Shown piece by piece: positions 36,195-47,910 of a stretch of 64,000 nt of DNA. The stretch covers positions 558,001 through 622,000 of the forward strand of contig JACKQL020000004.1 in the NCBI GenBank assembly GCA_018296165.2. The letters are read 5' to 3'. Position 1 is the stretch's first letter, and each line of letters begins with the position of its first letter. The DNA comes from Termitomyces sp. T153 (taxonomy: Eukaryota; Basidiomycota; Agaricomycetes; Agaricales; Lyophyllaceae). Position numbers and translations under genes: made by a program. The notes under the pieces are model-generated. The model saw nothing but the letters and a program-made list of their open reading frames with translations. It had not been told where the DNA came from and ran no database searches.

Positions 36195-37441
36195 ACTGAA
36201 GTCTGGGTGAAGTCTTCGATGTTACTGGGGGCCGTTTGGGGAGATATCGATCAACGAAGTGCTGTATACATAATGGAGTCGTTAGCATCCTTCAGCCTCT
36301 GCGGAGATGAAGCGTGCGTGGTTCCAAGTGCGCATGTCAGTGGATGTGTAGGCGCCATCATTGAATGTGATCGTCGAAAGTGATACGGGACTGATTCAAA
36401 AGGTGCTAATTCCAAAATCTGAAAGAACAGAAGGAGTATCCAGACTTCTGTACCTGATTTACCAAATTCGCCAATTGGGTCACGAATTCTCGGCGTAAAT
36501 TGTGATGATCTTTTACGAATCGATATAAGATGTGACACGGAGGTACTTTATGGGTTTGGGCGAGTCTGAACTATGGAATCGCCTATTTGCAAATTTTGCT
36601 CGATATCACACGCGTTGTAGTCAAAGATGACCACAGCACAAATTACCCCGAAAGACCAAGGTGAGGCACTGAAAGCATGTGGTTTGATTGCAGACACCAA
36701 AGATCTTCTTTGAGTAAGACCATAGTACAAATGTGTTGGTATGCGATCCAGCTTGTGCGGAATCTGGGCTTCATCTCTGAACTAGAGAGTCGGCAGTCGT
36801 CGTCAAAATACGCGAAACAATTATGTACGTGTGAAAATGAATATCGATGGGGACAGCCACAGCCGCTTGTTCGCAGGGCGTCACGCGTTTCTTAGGTTCG
36901 TTCAAGTCTGCAGTTCTATTGTGATCGTCATAAACTCAAGTAGTTCCTCGTTGTGCACACCACTGCGACATACGATTATACGTGTTTGGGTGGGGTTTGG
37001 TGTATGAGTTAGTCGTCGCAGTATGCGGCGTTATGAGAGATAGTCACGCGAGAAGAGCCTCAAAGTTCCGGAGCTACACATACATGTTCCGGTTTCGGTT
37101 GCGATTGGAGTTGTATGATTTGGGACGGAAAGAGATGGAAAGGTGTCGACTTCCGGCCTACGATAATGTTCTTAGATTCAGAGTCACGTAAGTGCTATTT
37201 TTTGGAGTTACTGCACAAAGGGTAAGAAAGACTAGGCTTTATCTCAAAGGCATACTTAGAAGAGTTCTTAGGGTAGTGTTGAAGGCAACTTGTAATTTAT
37301 ATTATGTAATCGTGATATCGTTATGCATGAACTTGAACATTTCTCGCTTTCTCTGAAATTTTCGAATAAACGAGACTAGACACATGCTTCCCTTGCCCAC
37401 TGACCTCGACAACATATCTTGATTTAATTTTAGACAATCCT

Positions 37442-37457
37442 ATCGGCCCGGGCCGAT
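37442..37457. promoter_or_regulatory. Perfect 16-bp GC palindrome upstream of P-III
   Basis: ATCGGCCCGGGCCGAT lies 134 bp before the P-III start. The same place upstream of P-II (near 32,968-32,982) has a near-palindrome (tcggaccgggccga), preceded by a duplicated 'caatcctgtcggacc'. It could be a regulator site; inference only. Confidence 0.35.
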
Positions 37458-37590
37458 CTAGCCGGGAGCATGATCAGGAATCCATGTTCGAATTCCGATC
37501 CATAAATTGGTTCCTTCAGCAAGTCTATTGTGATCAATCATATACTAAGTAGTTCCTCGTATATTGCGCACATCACTACGACATCAGGAT

Positions 37591-38738
37591 ATGACGTAAG
37601 TCACTCTGTTTATGTCTTCTATACTCTAGCTATTGACTCGAGGCCTTAGATTTTCTATTGTAGAGATCGAAGATCCTGAAGTGGCGAGCCCGACAATAAT
37701 CCATACTTACAACCCGACTATTGAGCCGGATGGTTCATTGAATCTTTCCAAAATCAGCTGGGTGAAGAAGGGAGACATATATGTGGTTCGTTCGCATGCT
37801 TCTCGAGGTGATTACTTGACCAACGAACGTTGTTCAAGTGCTGTACTTCCACCCGTGGTATATATACTAATCTCATTCACCCGTCACTGTCCCCGATCAT
37901 ACCGGCCGAGAAATGGACTCCTCTACTTCGGATACACAATGGAACTGCCGTTCTTCTATTAATAAGTGATCCAATTGACTTCTTAATCAGAAGATAAGAT
38001 TGAATATACCTGGGTAGGGGCAGACCGTGTCAAAACGTCGCAGGTACATGGTAAGGGCCTTGGTTCTCCATTGTCTTCTTCTAGAGACAGTTGAATTTAC
38101 ATCCTGCGCTGTTCATAGATTCAAGGTGAATATAATGACTATCATCGCCATTGAGAGTTTCTTACCGTTTGGTTTCTTCGATATCGTATGACTAACAGCG
38201 ATGTACCTGGAGAACCTTCCGACTTTCCAGAAACGTTGTAAGTTCTCTTAATCCGTCTCATTATTCGGTAGCCGATTTTGAGAAGAATTGTTGTTCGTCA
38301 AATTCGGGATTTCGATGAAGAGGAACATTGCATCGTCCGGAATTGGACAGTTGCTCTTGAATCTGATCTTTCTTTAGATCCAAGTAAGTTGGGCTCGATC
38401 AAACCCGGAGAAGTATATCTTGTATGCTATTCTTTCTTTGGGTCATCAGTAGCCATTACATTGATTTCCCTAGGGACGCAAACACGATGGCTTCTTTGAA
38501 TGGCTGATATATGATGAATGTCCCCCCATCGACTACGGAATGCTTGACTTGTGCATTTCCGAAATTCAAGGAATCGCGCAACCAGTCCTACTGATAATAA
38601 GCAAGAACAGTCAACTTTCTCTCATTATGTACCTAACCCGGTTCCGCAGGTCGGCCTGATTATCATGCAATGAAACGTCGACGTGATGAAAAACGAGGAT
38701 GGCTGGAAGCTTGTACGGAGGCAAGTGGGATTGCCTAA
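37591..38738 (+). pseudogene. P-family gene III, premature stop between its modules
   Basis: All P-II exons are present with the same sizes: 37591-37595, 37650-37785 (136), 37839-37965 (127), linker from 38018, 38286-38421 (136), 38474-38600 (127, GC-AG donor) and 38650-38738 (89). In the linker exon the P-II codon CGA is TGA (38,092-38,094), and a second stop follows. Unless an alternative splice is used, only module 1 plus about 25 residues would be made. Module 2 ('VVRQIRDFDEEEHCIVRNW') remains open, so the loss is recent. Convergent with M-III, 270 bp between stops. Confidence 0.7.
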
Positions 38739-39007
38739 CTTCTTGCTCACGCGAGAAACTCTGAGTCACAATAAAGCCTGAACATGAGCGAACTGGATAA
38801 ATTTTGGGTGGATATCTCGCGGATAAATTTCCTTGTTTTCAGAGTGTTCTGTCGTTTCTGTCGGATCAACAGACTTGAGAGAATAAATGAAGAGTATTGA
38901 ATCGGAAGTTGAGATCGAGCCTTATCTGCTGGGTTGCTATTGGTTGTATCTTTCTTAATCTACTTCACATAAAAGACAATCACGATTTATGAATATGTCA
39001 AGAGTAG

Positions 39008-40719
39008 CTAGTACAGAAGACCGCGAGGATTGAGCTTATATATTGAATTAAGATAGGGATCAATGATTCGGTCCCCGGAACGCTTCATCTCAACCCTCGT
39101 CCACCATTGCGCTAACATTGGCAAAAAATTGCTGAAGAACGCATGAGAAGAACCAGAAAGGTCGGCTCTCCATGGTTGCCACATGAAAAGAATGAAAGAG
39201 ACTAGATGCAGCAGAAATCCGACACCTGTTCCCAGCAAAAAGTCTAAACGACCCGCGGGACGACCTGAATAATCAGGTTCAAGATCAATTGTCATTATTC
39301 AAGTATAGGTTGCTTACGGAAGAGAAGGAGAGGTTTAGCCTTCCTACCTTCTTTCACGGTAAACGGTTCTAAAACTTCCCATGAGAATATTTGATATCGG
39401 GACACAAAAGTGACTGAGTCGTTCGAGTCCAAACACTGAGAACTTGATTAAGCTACATTTTTTACTAACAAGGCAGGGATTCTCACCCATCTGTAACCTG
39501 CATTCCACAGCTCTTTCTTGAAAATATTCTTCAACTGTGGCTTTACATGCCAAGTCTCTATGTTTTTCGAAGGCGAGTCGGGGTCATCATGCAGATGAAC
39601 TTGTATCATAGCTCGAGAAGGTCTGTAAGAAACATTAGACGAACTCATGGTTCTGAACAATGGAATGGGCATTAACAACGTTGACTGAGGTTGTGGTGAT
39701 ACCAACCACTTTCCCGATGGTAAGTGATGCATTGGGAGTACGGTCGAAGCATCAAGTTCGGTTCCATCAGTTTCTTGGGTACCCGGTGGTATTACAGTCT
39801 GTGGCGGCAAGGAGTTGGTTGGGACGGTTTCGACAGATGAATGGTAAAAGGAAGGTGTAATATGATATGTAACTGAAGAGGACGAAAAGGATGATGCGTC
39901 GAAAACATGTGTTTGCACCGGGTCTGAGGAGGATAAGGTGATAGAGCCTTCTTGCTCGGATTCTGACTCGTATTTGGAAGAAGTTGGTGGGCTCCGTGGG
40001 GGAGAAGACAGGGAAACTTGGTTTTCATCACAGTAGAGAGTCGTAACTGTGTTTCCCTTGTCAGTCACTTGTAATCCCATGAACTTTTCTTCCGTCTCAA
40101 TGGATGGTTCCAGCGTCGCTTCATCTCCCGACTGTCGAATAATGGGCACCCTATTTTCCGGTGAGATATCCTCCATCGCAGTACTGTCTGCCGAAACAGC
40201 CGACACCTGTTCGAAAATCTTCCTGATCAAGTCAGCCTGGATTCCATGAGAAATGCTTGCTTGAATGCTGTCAGTGAGGCCGAATCTGATGCTGGTCTCC
40301 ATCATCTCCGTGCTCAGATTACACAAGATAGTTGAAGGCTGGGCATGTCAGCTGATTGATTAAGATCATGAGAAGCATAGACGGACCACGCTCAGATTGA
40401 TAGTGACATTGACTTGCTACGGCAAGCTCTCAGTAAAACAAAGACGAAAGAGAGGATACTAATTACAATCAACTGCTCTGCCGTAGCTTCAGATTCAAGT
40501 TTTGTCTTTACGGATAAGCAACTGTCAGAAGCTGTAGAGCTCTCCTGCGTTCGGAATTTCGCCACATTGGCGGCCACTGGGAGTGGCTTCGGAAAGGTGA
40601 CATGAGAAGGGTCAACCCTCAGAGCTAGACCAAGTGACTTGACTTACCAGAAGCTTGTGCTTCTTTAAGCGTCTTGCTGGCGAGCGCTGATCACGATTGT
40701 TCGTTGAAGAGAATCTCAT
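39008..40719 (-). CDS. M-family gene III: module protein with C-terminal membrane segment (453 aa)
   Basis: My model is complement(join(39008..39264, 39318..39435, 39487..39622, 39680..40338, 40467..40586, 40648..40719)); all phases close. The last exon (257 nt), the 118-nt exon and the 136-nt exon match M-II in length. The module reads 'AMIQVHLHDDPDSPSKNI', 'ELWNAGYRW', then 'FSWEVLEPFTVKEGR', 'KPLLLFR'. The hydrophobic segment is LLGTGVGFLLHLVSFILFMW. The M-II acceptor CAG of exon 2 is changed here (ccgaag), and the next AG keeps the frame with one residue fewer. Longest intact member of the family in the window. Function unknown. Confidence 0.77.
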
Positions 40720-41672
40720 ACTGATGTCTGGGTAATGTTACTTAGCCGTTTGAGGATCAACGAAGTGCGGTATACATAATGGAGGCGTTAGCGTCCTTCA
40801 GCCTCTGCGTGGATGAAGCGTGGTTTCGAGTGCGCATGTCAGTGGATGTGTGGGCGCCACCATTGGATGTGACCATCGACAGTGATACGGGGAGTGATTC
40901 CAAAATCTGAAAGAACAGAAGGAGTATCCAGACTTCTGTATCTGATTTACCAAATTCGCCAATGGTCACGAATTCTCGGCCTAAAGTGTGATGATCTTTT
41001 ACGAATCGATATAAGATGTGACCCGGGGGTACTTTATGGGTTTGGGCGAGTCTGAACTATGAAAATCGCCTATTTGTAAAATTTGCTCGATATCACAGCA
41101 GCGTTGTAGTCAAAGATAACCTGGGCACAGATTACCCCGAAAGACAAAGGTGGGGCACTAGAAAAGCATGTGGTTTCACAGCAGAAGCCTAGGATCTTCT
41201 TTGAGTAAGACCATAGTACAGTGTCTTGGTATGAGATCCAGTTTGTGCGGAATCTGGGCTTCATCGTTAGACTAGAGATAGGCAGTCGTCGTCAAAAAAT
41301 GCGAAACAATTATGTACATGTGAAAATGAATATCGGTGGGACAGCCGCTTGTTCGCGCGGCGTCACGCGTTTCTCAGGTACGTTCAACCCCGGAGCGAAG
41401 CTCCCCCCACGCTTGATTTTCAAGAAATACTGCTTTTTCATTCTCATTTGTTGGTGGCTCGTGCGAAACGGAAATACTGAGAAATGTCGAGCGTTCGAGT
41501 TCTACTTCATGAAGGAACGTTCGGGTTCCAATAGCAACCGTGAAGATCGCATGCGGTCAAGCACAAGTCGGCCATACTCGAATTATAGTTCTAGCAAAGA
41601 AGCAAAGAAGGGCGCTCTTCTGGACAATATAAACAGGAGAAAACGCCTTCTAGACGGTCCAGATCAGTCAAC

Positions 41673-42918
41673 ATGACATCACCATTCGAGTCCCTTGAGG
41701 AGTTTAGGGAGACGCCGTGGATGAATATCTTTAAGAAAGAATCGACGTACAATGGGCCGGAGCATAGGTGCGTGTCTTTTGGTTACATTGGTTGCCAGGT
41801 TTCAGTAGTTCGTTCAGGCTGCACCACGAAATACTTGCGTATCTTATGTACATGCAACAAACTCCTGACGAGAAGAGGGCGCGCGAGCTGGTGATGACAG
41901 AAATACGAAGAGTGGTACACGGACGATTTTACGGTGCAGAGATTAGGTTATATGGGAGTTCTGCAACAGGTCTCTGTCTACCAACAAGGTGAGTATTTTT
42001 CTTTTCTTCTCTTCTCGAAATGATATGCTCATACTTATGTGCGGGTAGTGATATAGGCGTGGCTATAAAACTACCACGCATAACTGAAGCCGACGTGAAG
42101 AGGACACTATTCCAGCTTTCCAGCCAATTCAGACCAGCGGCGTTGACAAGTAATGTCTTCGTCAACCATCATGCAAAAGTACCCATTCTTATCTTGTCGA
42201 CGCGGGAAGAATATGGCGAGTATTCTTGACGATGAAAGACGTATAGTCTTGACCCTTTACAGGCTCCCTCAATCGACATTAATATCAACGACGAATCGGG
42301 GACCAGGGGAGTTGAAGTCATTAACGGCTATCTCGCACAGATGCCTGCCCTCCGGCCACTTGTACTTCTCTTGAAAGGATTTTTGCATCAAAAACGGTTG
42401 AGTGACGCTCCCAGAGGGGCACTGGGAAGTTATGCTCTCGTTTGTCTATGTATCCACTTTCTTCAGGTATAACTATCGCTTACTCTCGTCCCGCCGCTGA
42501 TGTTTCTCCACGCACAGGCAAATCCAAGTAATCGCCCGCAGGAGTACATTGACAAGCCCATGGAATCAGAATCTCTGGGTTTCCTTCTCATTGACTTCAT
42601 GTTCTATTACGGCTTGACGTTTGATTACGCAACGTCGTATGTATCCTCTGCTACGTCTCCAGGCAGATTGCTACCCCTGACAGAGGAGAATGAAGTGCTT
42701 TCTATCCGATGTCTTTTCAACCCAGGTTTGTCCTTCCTTCTGTATATTATCATGTTCGCTCTCATAACATGGCGTTAGAAAACGAGATCGCAAAGTCGGT
42801 GAATAAGGTTAGAGCCTTTTTCCAGGGTTTCAAAGACGCATATTCTACCCTCCTTCAACTCAACCTCATGGATCAGACCATGTTGGGTCAAATTATCCGC
42901 CTCGATCAAAAGGTCTGA
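41673..42918 (+). CDS. Trf4/PAPD5-like non-canonical poly(A) polymerase, catalytic DxD altered
   Basis: My model is join(41673..41767, 41806..41988, 42049..42178, 42263..42466, 42518..42725, 42779..42918), 319 aa with all phases closed. By family, these enzymes add short A tails to nuclear RNAs for exosome decay. The nucleotidyltransferase part has 'IRLYGSSATGLCLPTSDIGV'; the family has DxD, so the second metal-binding Asp is Gly. The third Asp is kept ('APSIDININ'). The central domain (PALRPLVLLLKGFLHQKRL, GALGSYALVCLCIHFLQ) and the PAP-associated domain (NRPQEYIDKPMESESLGFLL) are intact. It is shorter than usual Trf4 proteins (500 aa or more), lacking N- and C-terminal extensions. It may be an inactive paralogue. 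The 38-bp first intron is the least certain. Confidence 0.82.
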
Positions 42919-42984
42919 AAGCTTTATGGCTCTTTCTACGTTCCACTATTTAAATAACACTGGATGCAGTTTATTGACCAGCGT

Positions 42985-43300
42985 GTACTTCTCTCTCGGG
43001 TTGCCTTATCACCCGACAGAACAAGTACACATCGAGTGCACCATGGCCATCATCCCAATCATTCTCTACCTCCACGCCCGCCATCTGGAAACATGCCACG
43101 TGCGACACGGACTTGGAAAGATAGACCAGTTGGGTCTAATCGCATGCAGTACCACCTTTCGGTGGCTTGAAGACTGGGATGAGGAAGTTAAAACGTGTAT
43201 GTTCATGCAAGCTCTGGTGTTGGATCACCGATTTTCTTCTGTAGCTGTTAATATGCTACGAGTCGTTGGTGGACCCTGGTTTATGTCAATTATTTCCTGA
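42985..43300 (+). other. Unrecognised ORF 3' of the Trf4-like gene
   Basis: An open frame reads 'FSLGLPYHPTEQVHIECTMA', 'FRWLEDWDEEVKTCMFMQAL' and ends at 43,300. It is compositionally plausible as a final exon, but no upstream exon with a clear splice was found and no domain is recognised. It may be an exon of a separate gene or chance. Confidence 0.25.
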
Positions 43301-44661
43301 TATGTTGTATTAGTAGCATCGGGAACATTTTGTATCCACTATCATTCTTACGATATTGTAATTTACGTAGTGCTTGACACCGGCCCAGATGGGTTCAAAT
43401 TTTCACGCCGAATGTTCGAAGGTAGCACAATGTTCTGTTTTAGTAATCGATTTGACTTCGGCATATGGACATTGACTATCAAGAACTATATTCTTTGCCA
43501 CCCTCCTGGCTCCACCCTTACTTGACTTCTCTCAATCTTGGTGCCTCTGTTGCTTCTTCCTGTTCAGAGTCCTCCTTCACTGCTTAATCCCTTGCTTCCT
43601 AAGCTTGCGTTTCCTCTTTTGTCACGGTCTTTTCCACTGACTTTCCATCGTTTTTTTTTTGGGTCGATGCTCCTTTGATATTTTCTTAGCACCCAATGAA
43701 AACAACAACTAGCAATTCCGAAACCTTCGACGGCACGGGACGGCAAATTTATGCTCGTAAACCGTAATATACGGCCACGGTAAGACTAAATTTATTTAAA
43801 AGATGTTATTATAATGTATCTGAACAATATCGAGCTAATTTAAGTCCCTCTATACTCGGTGGATGAGCTGAAAACATTGGCTGAGCAAAGGCGCGGATGG
43901 TAAAATTGGTGTGAGTCGGAGTTTCGATGTGCTTGATGCTAATACTGCCAACCTCCTTCCACCATCGTCAAGCCGCCTTGATCTCAGGAACATCTCTGAC
44001 TCTCAAGTAAGCACCTTTCAACACTTCTGCCTGGTTATCTACAATATCCTGTAGCGGCGACAAGCGCCAGCCCCCAACTCTTATGGATTATATAATACGA
44101 TTTTTGGTGTTATTGAATGTTGAATGTATATTGATTCAGAGTGATGAAACAAATACAGCAATGGGATATAGATCTGGCACTCTTCCTCTGCTGTTTGAGT
44201 GCCAACATCACTAGCAGCACCATTTGACCCCCCTTCCTATAAAACAATTCATTTCCAAATCAGGTAGTCTTTATTGTCAATGTCAACCTGTTGCTTGCAA
44301 AAGATTTTCTCAGGCTTGTATAATGAGCTTGTGTTGGATTCTAAGTTGCTAAGGGATGCAAGTTTGGTGATGCTATCAACTTTACTCTCTTTTGAACACT
44401 GTGATCCAGCCTCAGAGCATTGTGCTTCCATATGTCTGGGGGATATTGTTAATGTGACATACAACTTAGCTGTATATTCAATTTCCAGTATAGTAGTAAG
44501 TTTTTTTGCAAGTGAGCTCATTTAGTGATTGTAGATAATGTTCATGTGTACAATAGAACCATGATTGATACTTCACCTATGATAGGTAGATAGGAAAGGG
44601 AAGAGAGGTATTGGTGAGGATGAAAGTAAGATGAGCAAATACCATAGCAATCCAAAGTAAT
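43301..44661. other. No supported gene; CpG content drops at about 44,090
   Basis: From 43,301 to about 44,090 the sequence is CpG-normal intergenic DNA with no supported ORF. After that it becomes CpG-poor and AT-rich like the TE blocks. The left end of duplication copy B cannot be fixed because copy A is cut by the window edge. Confidence 0.5.
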
Positions 44662-45614
44662 AAATGATCTCTCTTTAAGATTGCACACGGTGAAAAGAAA
44701 TAAGTGACAAGTAAGGATGCAGGATGCTCTTCCTTTGAAAACATTAGCTCACCATTTTGCTCTTGAGCTTGATATATTGAAGGCCTGAGCATCAGGATAA
44801 TATGAAAAATGATGATATACTGTAACATTACAACCAAGTGTTTGCAGGGCATGACACATGATGCAAGGTGTTTGTTCACTGCAGAAATGTTGGAATTCTG
44901 ACAGAGTCCTAGACAATACAAAAGTATTCATCCTCAGAGCATACCAACAAACTGCATTGTATTACCTAGACAATATATAAGTATTGATCTAGGTATTGTA
45001 TCAGTGTTGATAGGTATGTAGAAGTTGTATGGTACACATAACCTCAGAGCATATCAACAAACTGACAGTATTCTGTAGTAAACTGTCTGTAATATAAGCT
45101 TAGAGGCAGAAGTGCTAGCAACAGTTTTCAAGGCACTAGTGATGGTGTCAATATCCTTCAAAACCCACTTGGCTCCTTCAAAGATGCTTTCAACTTGATA
45201 GGGTCATCAGGGTGGTAGTCAGGCACAGTGATTTTAAGGTGGTGGACAATTTTGGACCATAGCAACATGGGGATACCCTGCTGGAAGAGGCAACATTCCT
45301 CATTCCTATAGAGTTTGCCATCAGTGATGAGCCATCTACAGTTGAACCTCTTATAACCAATGACCCTTATAACCAATAACCCCTTCCAACTGATGGGTTT
45401 TTGGAGTCCACTGACTTGATTCATGGGGAAATTGAGGGAACCTCCAATACCCAATAATCAATGGGTTCCAAGAGGGAGTTATAACCAATATTTTACCTGA
45501 AAAGTATAGTTTGGAATGGATAAATAGTTTTCTTCAATTCAGATATGAGCATATGGATATCAATCACTAAATAACCATAATGAGATGACCAAAAAAGACA
45601 TGAATAATTGAGAA

Positions 45615-45893
45615 ATGATCAACTTCTGTCCCTCTAAAACTCAAATGCCAAAGAATCCTCTTAAAATCACCAAACACCTCAAGTCAGGGATAGAGCCACA
45701 CAAACAAGCTATTCTTGCACAAATCTCAAGGAAGAAGAAGATCTTGGATACTGATGAGTTGTGGCTGGACCATGATGGAAACCTATTTGATGAAGAAAGA
45801 GTTGTAGAGCTTCTTGAAAAAGCTTTGGACTATGATACTGGGTTGTTACAACTGGATTCACACCAGAAAAGTATTGTTGAACAACTAAAGTAG
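45615..45893 (+). other. Unrecognised 92-codon ORF (copy B paralogue)
   Basis: Same ORF as at 950-1,228 with a few amino-acid changes (for example KKK for KEK and DTGLL for DSRVL). It is again followed by a broken continuation. Probably decayed transposon coding sequence; function not recognised. Confidence 0.3.
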
Positions 45894-46528
45894 CTTGGGG
45901 ATTCAGAAATAAAAGTCAATTTAAAGAGAAAGTGCCATAAGTCTATGGTTACTGAGATTTCAGAGCTGAGATATTAGTACTTGACAGGTCCTGAGAAATG
46001 TGATCTCAAGCCCCATGCAGAGAAGCAGGAAAAAAGAAACCAGTTTTCACCAAAAAGGAAAAAATAATGTTAAAACAGAAGATTGAAATTCTGGAATGGC
46101 ATCACAGAGACAAGTCAAGTCAGAGCAAGACCACAATGATTATTTAGGCAGAAAATCAAATCAGATAGTCATTAATGATGTATATTATGTTCATTATTAC
46201 TATAAACAAGCCTCAAATTGCAAGGAGAACAAGTCTGAGAAATTCCCTAGACACTTCAGATTTAGGAGCATGGGAAACAACTGTACAGCACAACAGAAAA
46301 ACTTAAACTCTGAGAATGGCAATTATGTCCAGGGTCTGATCCAAAGATAGAATGCATCATAAACAGCCTTGATCTCCAGCCTCAGAGCACATGATCACAT
46401 AAAAATATAACCATTAGATAGCCCATGGTTTAAAGTACTTGTTTACAGAAAATGAGAGGGTGGGAATGAGAGGCCAGCTCAGAATAAAGGAAACAAGAAT
46501 GGGGTACAGTATGGTCAGTCCCCTGACA

Positions 46529-47905
46529 TCACCTCCCTCTAGTGTATGGCATTTTGATGGTAGAAGAAGTTGCAAATTTCTTGGTTAGCTGCTGAGACTG
46601 GGTAGATGCCTCAGGTGGCTTTTGGCACACCATAGTGCCTGTGGTAAAATTCCCAGACCAGAGCTGGTGCACATACAGTTGCCTGTGGTTCCCAAGAGAT
46701 GTCCTGGACACCATATCCTTTCCACTTCACTTTGCACTGCAACTTTCCCCAGAACACCCTGCTATCCAGAATTTCCTCCACCTCATACTTCTCCTCATGA
46801 TTAACTAGGATTGATGGTGGTGGCTTTGAGAAATGACTAGGAATGGAGTATTCTGGAACTGGAAACAGCTTGATGACATTAAATACTAGGTGCAGCTACA
46901 GGGAGGTTCAACCAGTCAGCTAATGGTCCTACCTGTCTCTCTATCATGAAGGAGCCCAGTTGAGAATGTGACAGCTTCTGAAATGATCTTGTTGTCTTTA
47001 TATCGGAACTATCCAGATAGACATGGTCTCAGGGCTTGTATATGGGGGCTGGTGTCCACTGTTGGTCATAATACCATGCCATGTTGTCCTTTGCCTTCAC
47101 CAATGCTGCCTTTGCCTTTTCATGTGCCTTCTTCATCCTATCCACAAACTCATTCACTGAATCATTCTCTTAGGGTTGTGCTTGAGGTTCAAAACCCATA
47201 CAAGGGTATTATCCAGTGTTCAGGAAGAATGGAGTCATCTGGGTAGAAGAATGAACATGGTTGTTGTACTGGAACTCAGTGTTTGGCAAGAGCTCATCTC
47301 AGTCATCCTGTCTCTCATCACAAAACAGGCAAAGATACTGTTCAAGTTCCTGGTTAATGTGTTCTGTCTGTCCATCTGACTAAGAGTAATAGGCTGTGGT
47401 TGTATGAAGCTTCACTCCAAGCAGGCAGTACAGCTTTCAAGTGAATCCTGCCACAAACTGCAGGCCTCAGTCAGAGACATACTCATCAGATAGACTATGG
47501 AGCTTCCAAACATTCTTCTGATACAGGTTGGCAGCTCCCAGAATAGAGCAGGTGGTGTGGGTAGGGATGAAGTGAGCTTGCTTCCCATAAAGGTCCACCA
47601 CCACCATAACTACATTGTAGCCATGATCATCTCCACTGAAGCAACACTTCATCAGACAGCTGTGATGTGAAGAGAGTGGGGCTAACCTATGGGTGGCTGA
47701 AAATGAGGTTCAGTCTGGAGGCAGAGAGCAGATGCTGGTGTAGGTGCCTATGTACCAGGACATCTGAGACTATCAATAGTTCTGGGACACCAGCTCTAGG
47801 GTCTTCAACTTACCATGCCCTGCCACCTGGAAGTTGTGGTGCTGCTCCACAATATGCTGATGAAGTTCTGGGATGCTAGGCATACAAATGTGTCCTTGAA
47901 ATGTC
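46529..47905 (-). mobile_element. Old Gypsy pol remnant, copy B, part 1
   Basis: Paralogue of 2,039-3,868: chromodomain region (about 46,800-46,560), integrase core (about 47,390-47,180 and 47,652-47,467) and zinc finger (about 47,860-47,680). The first core Asp is kept here (MVVVDLYGKQAHF), while copy A has Asn. It is interrupted at 47,911 by the Copia element and resumes at 54,521. Confidence 0.82.
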
Positions 47906-47910
47906 AGAAG

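Larger units (their letters stand above)
32464..36985 (+). repeat. P/M tandem unit II
   Basis: About 4.5 kb aligned in the same orientation with 36,990-41,390, covering an upstream segment (32,464-32,730), gene P-II, gene M-II and M-II's 5' flank. The upstream segment has one open frame ('ALHEAATREAPQMFEATYPY') that is broken in unit III, so it may be an exon of a decayed gene. Confidence 0.85.
36990..41390 (+). repeat. P/M tandem unit III
   Basis: Direct tandem copy of unit II with the same order: upstream segment, P-III, M-III and flank. The match ends before the Trf4-like gene. Confidence 0.85.
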
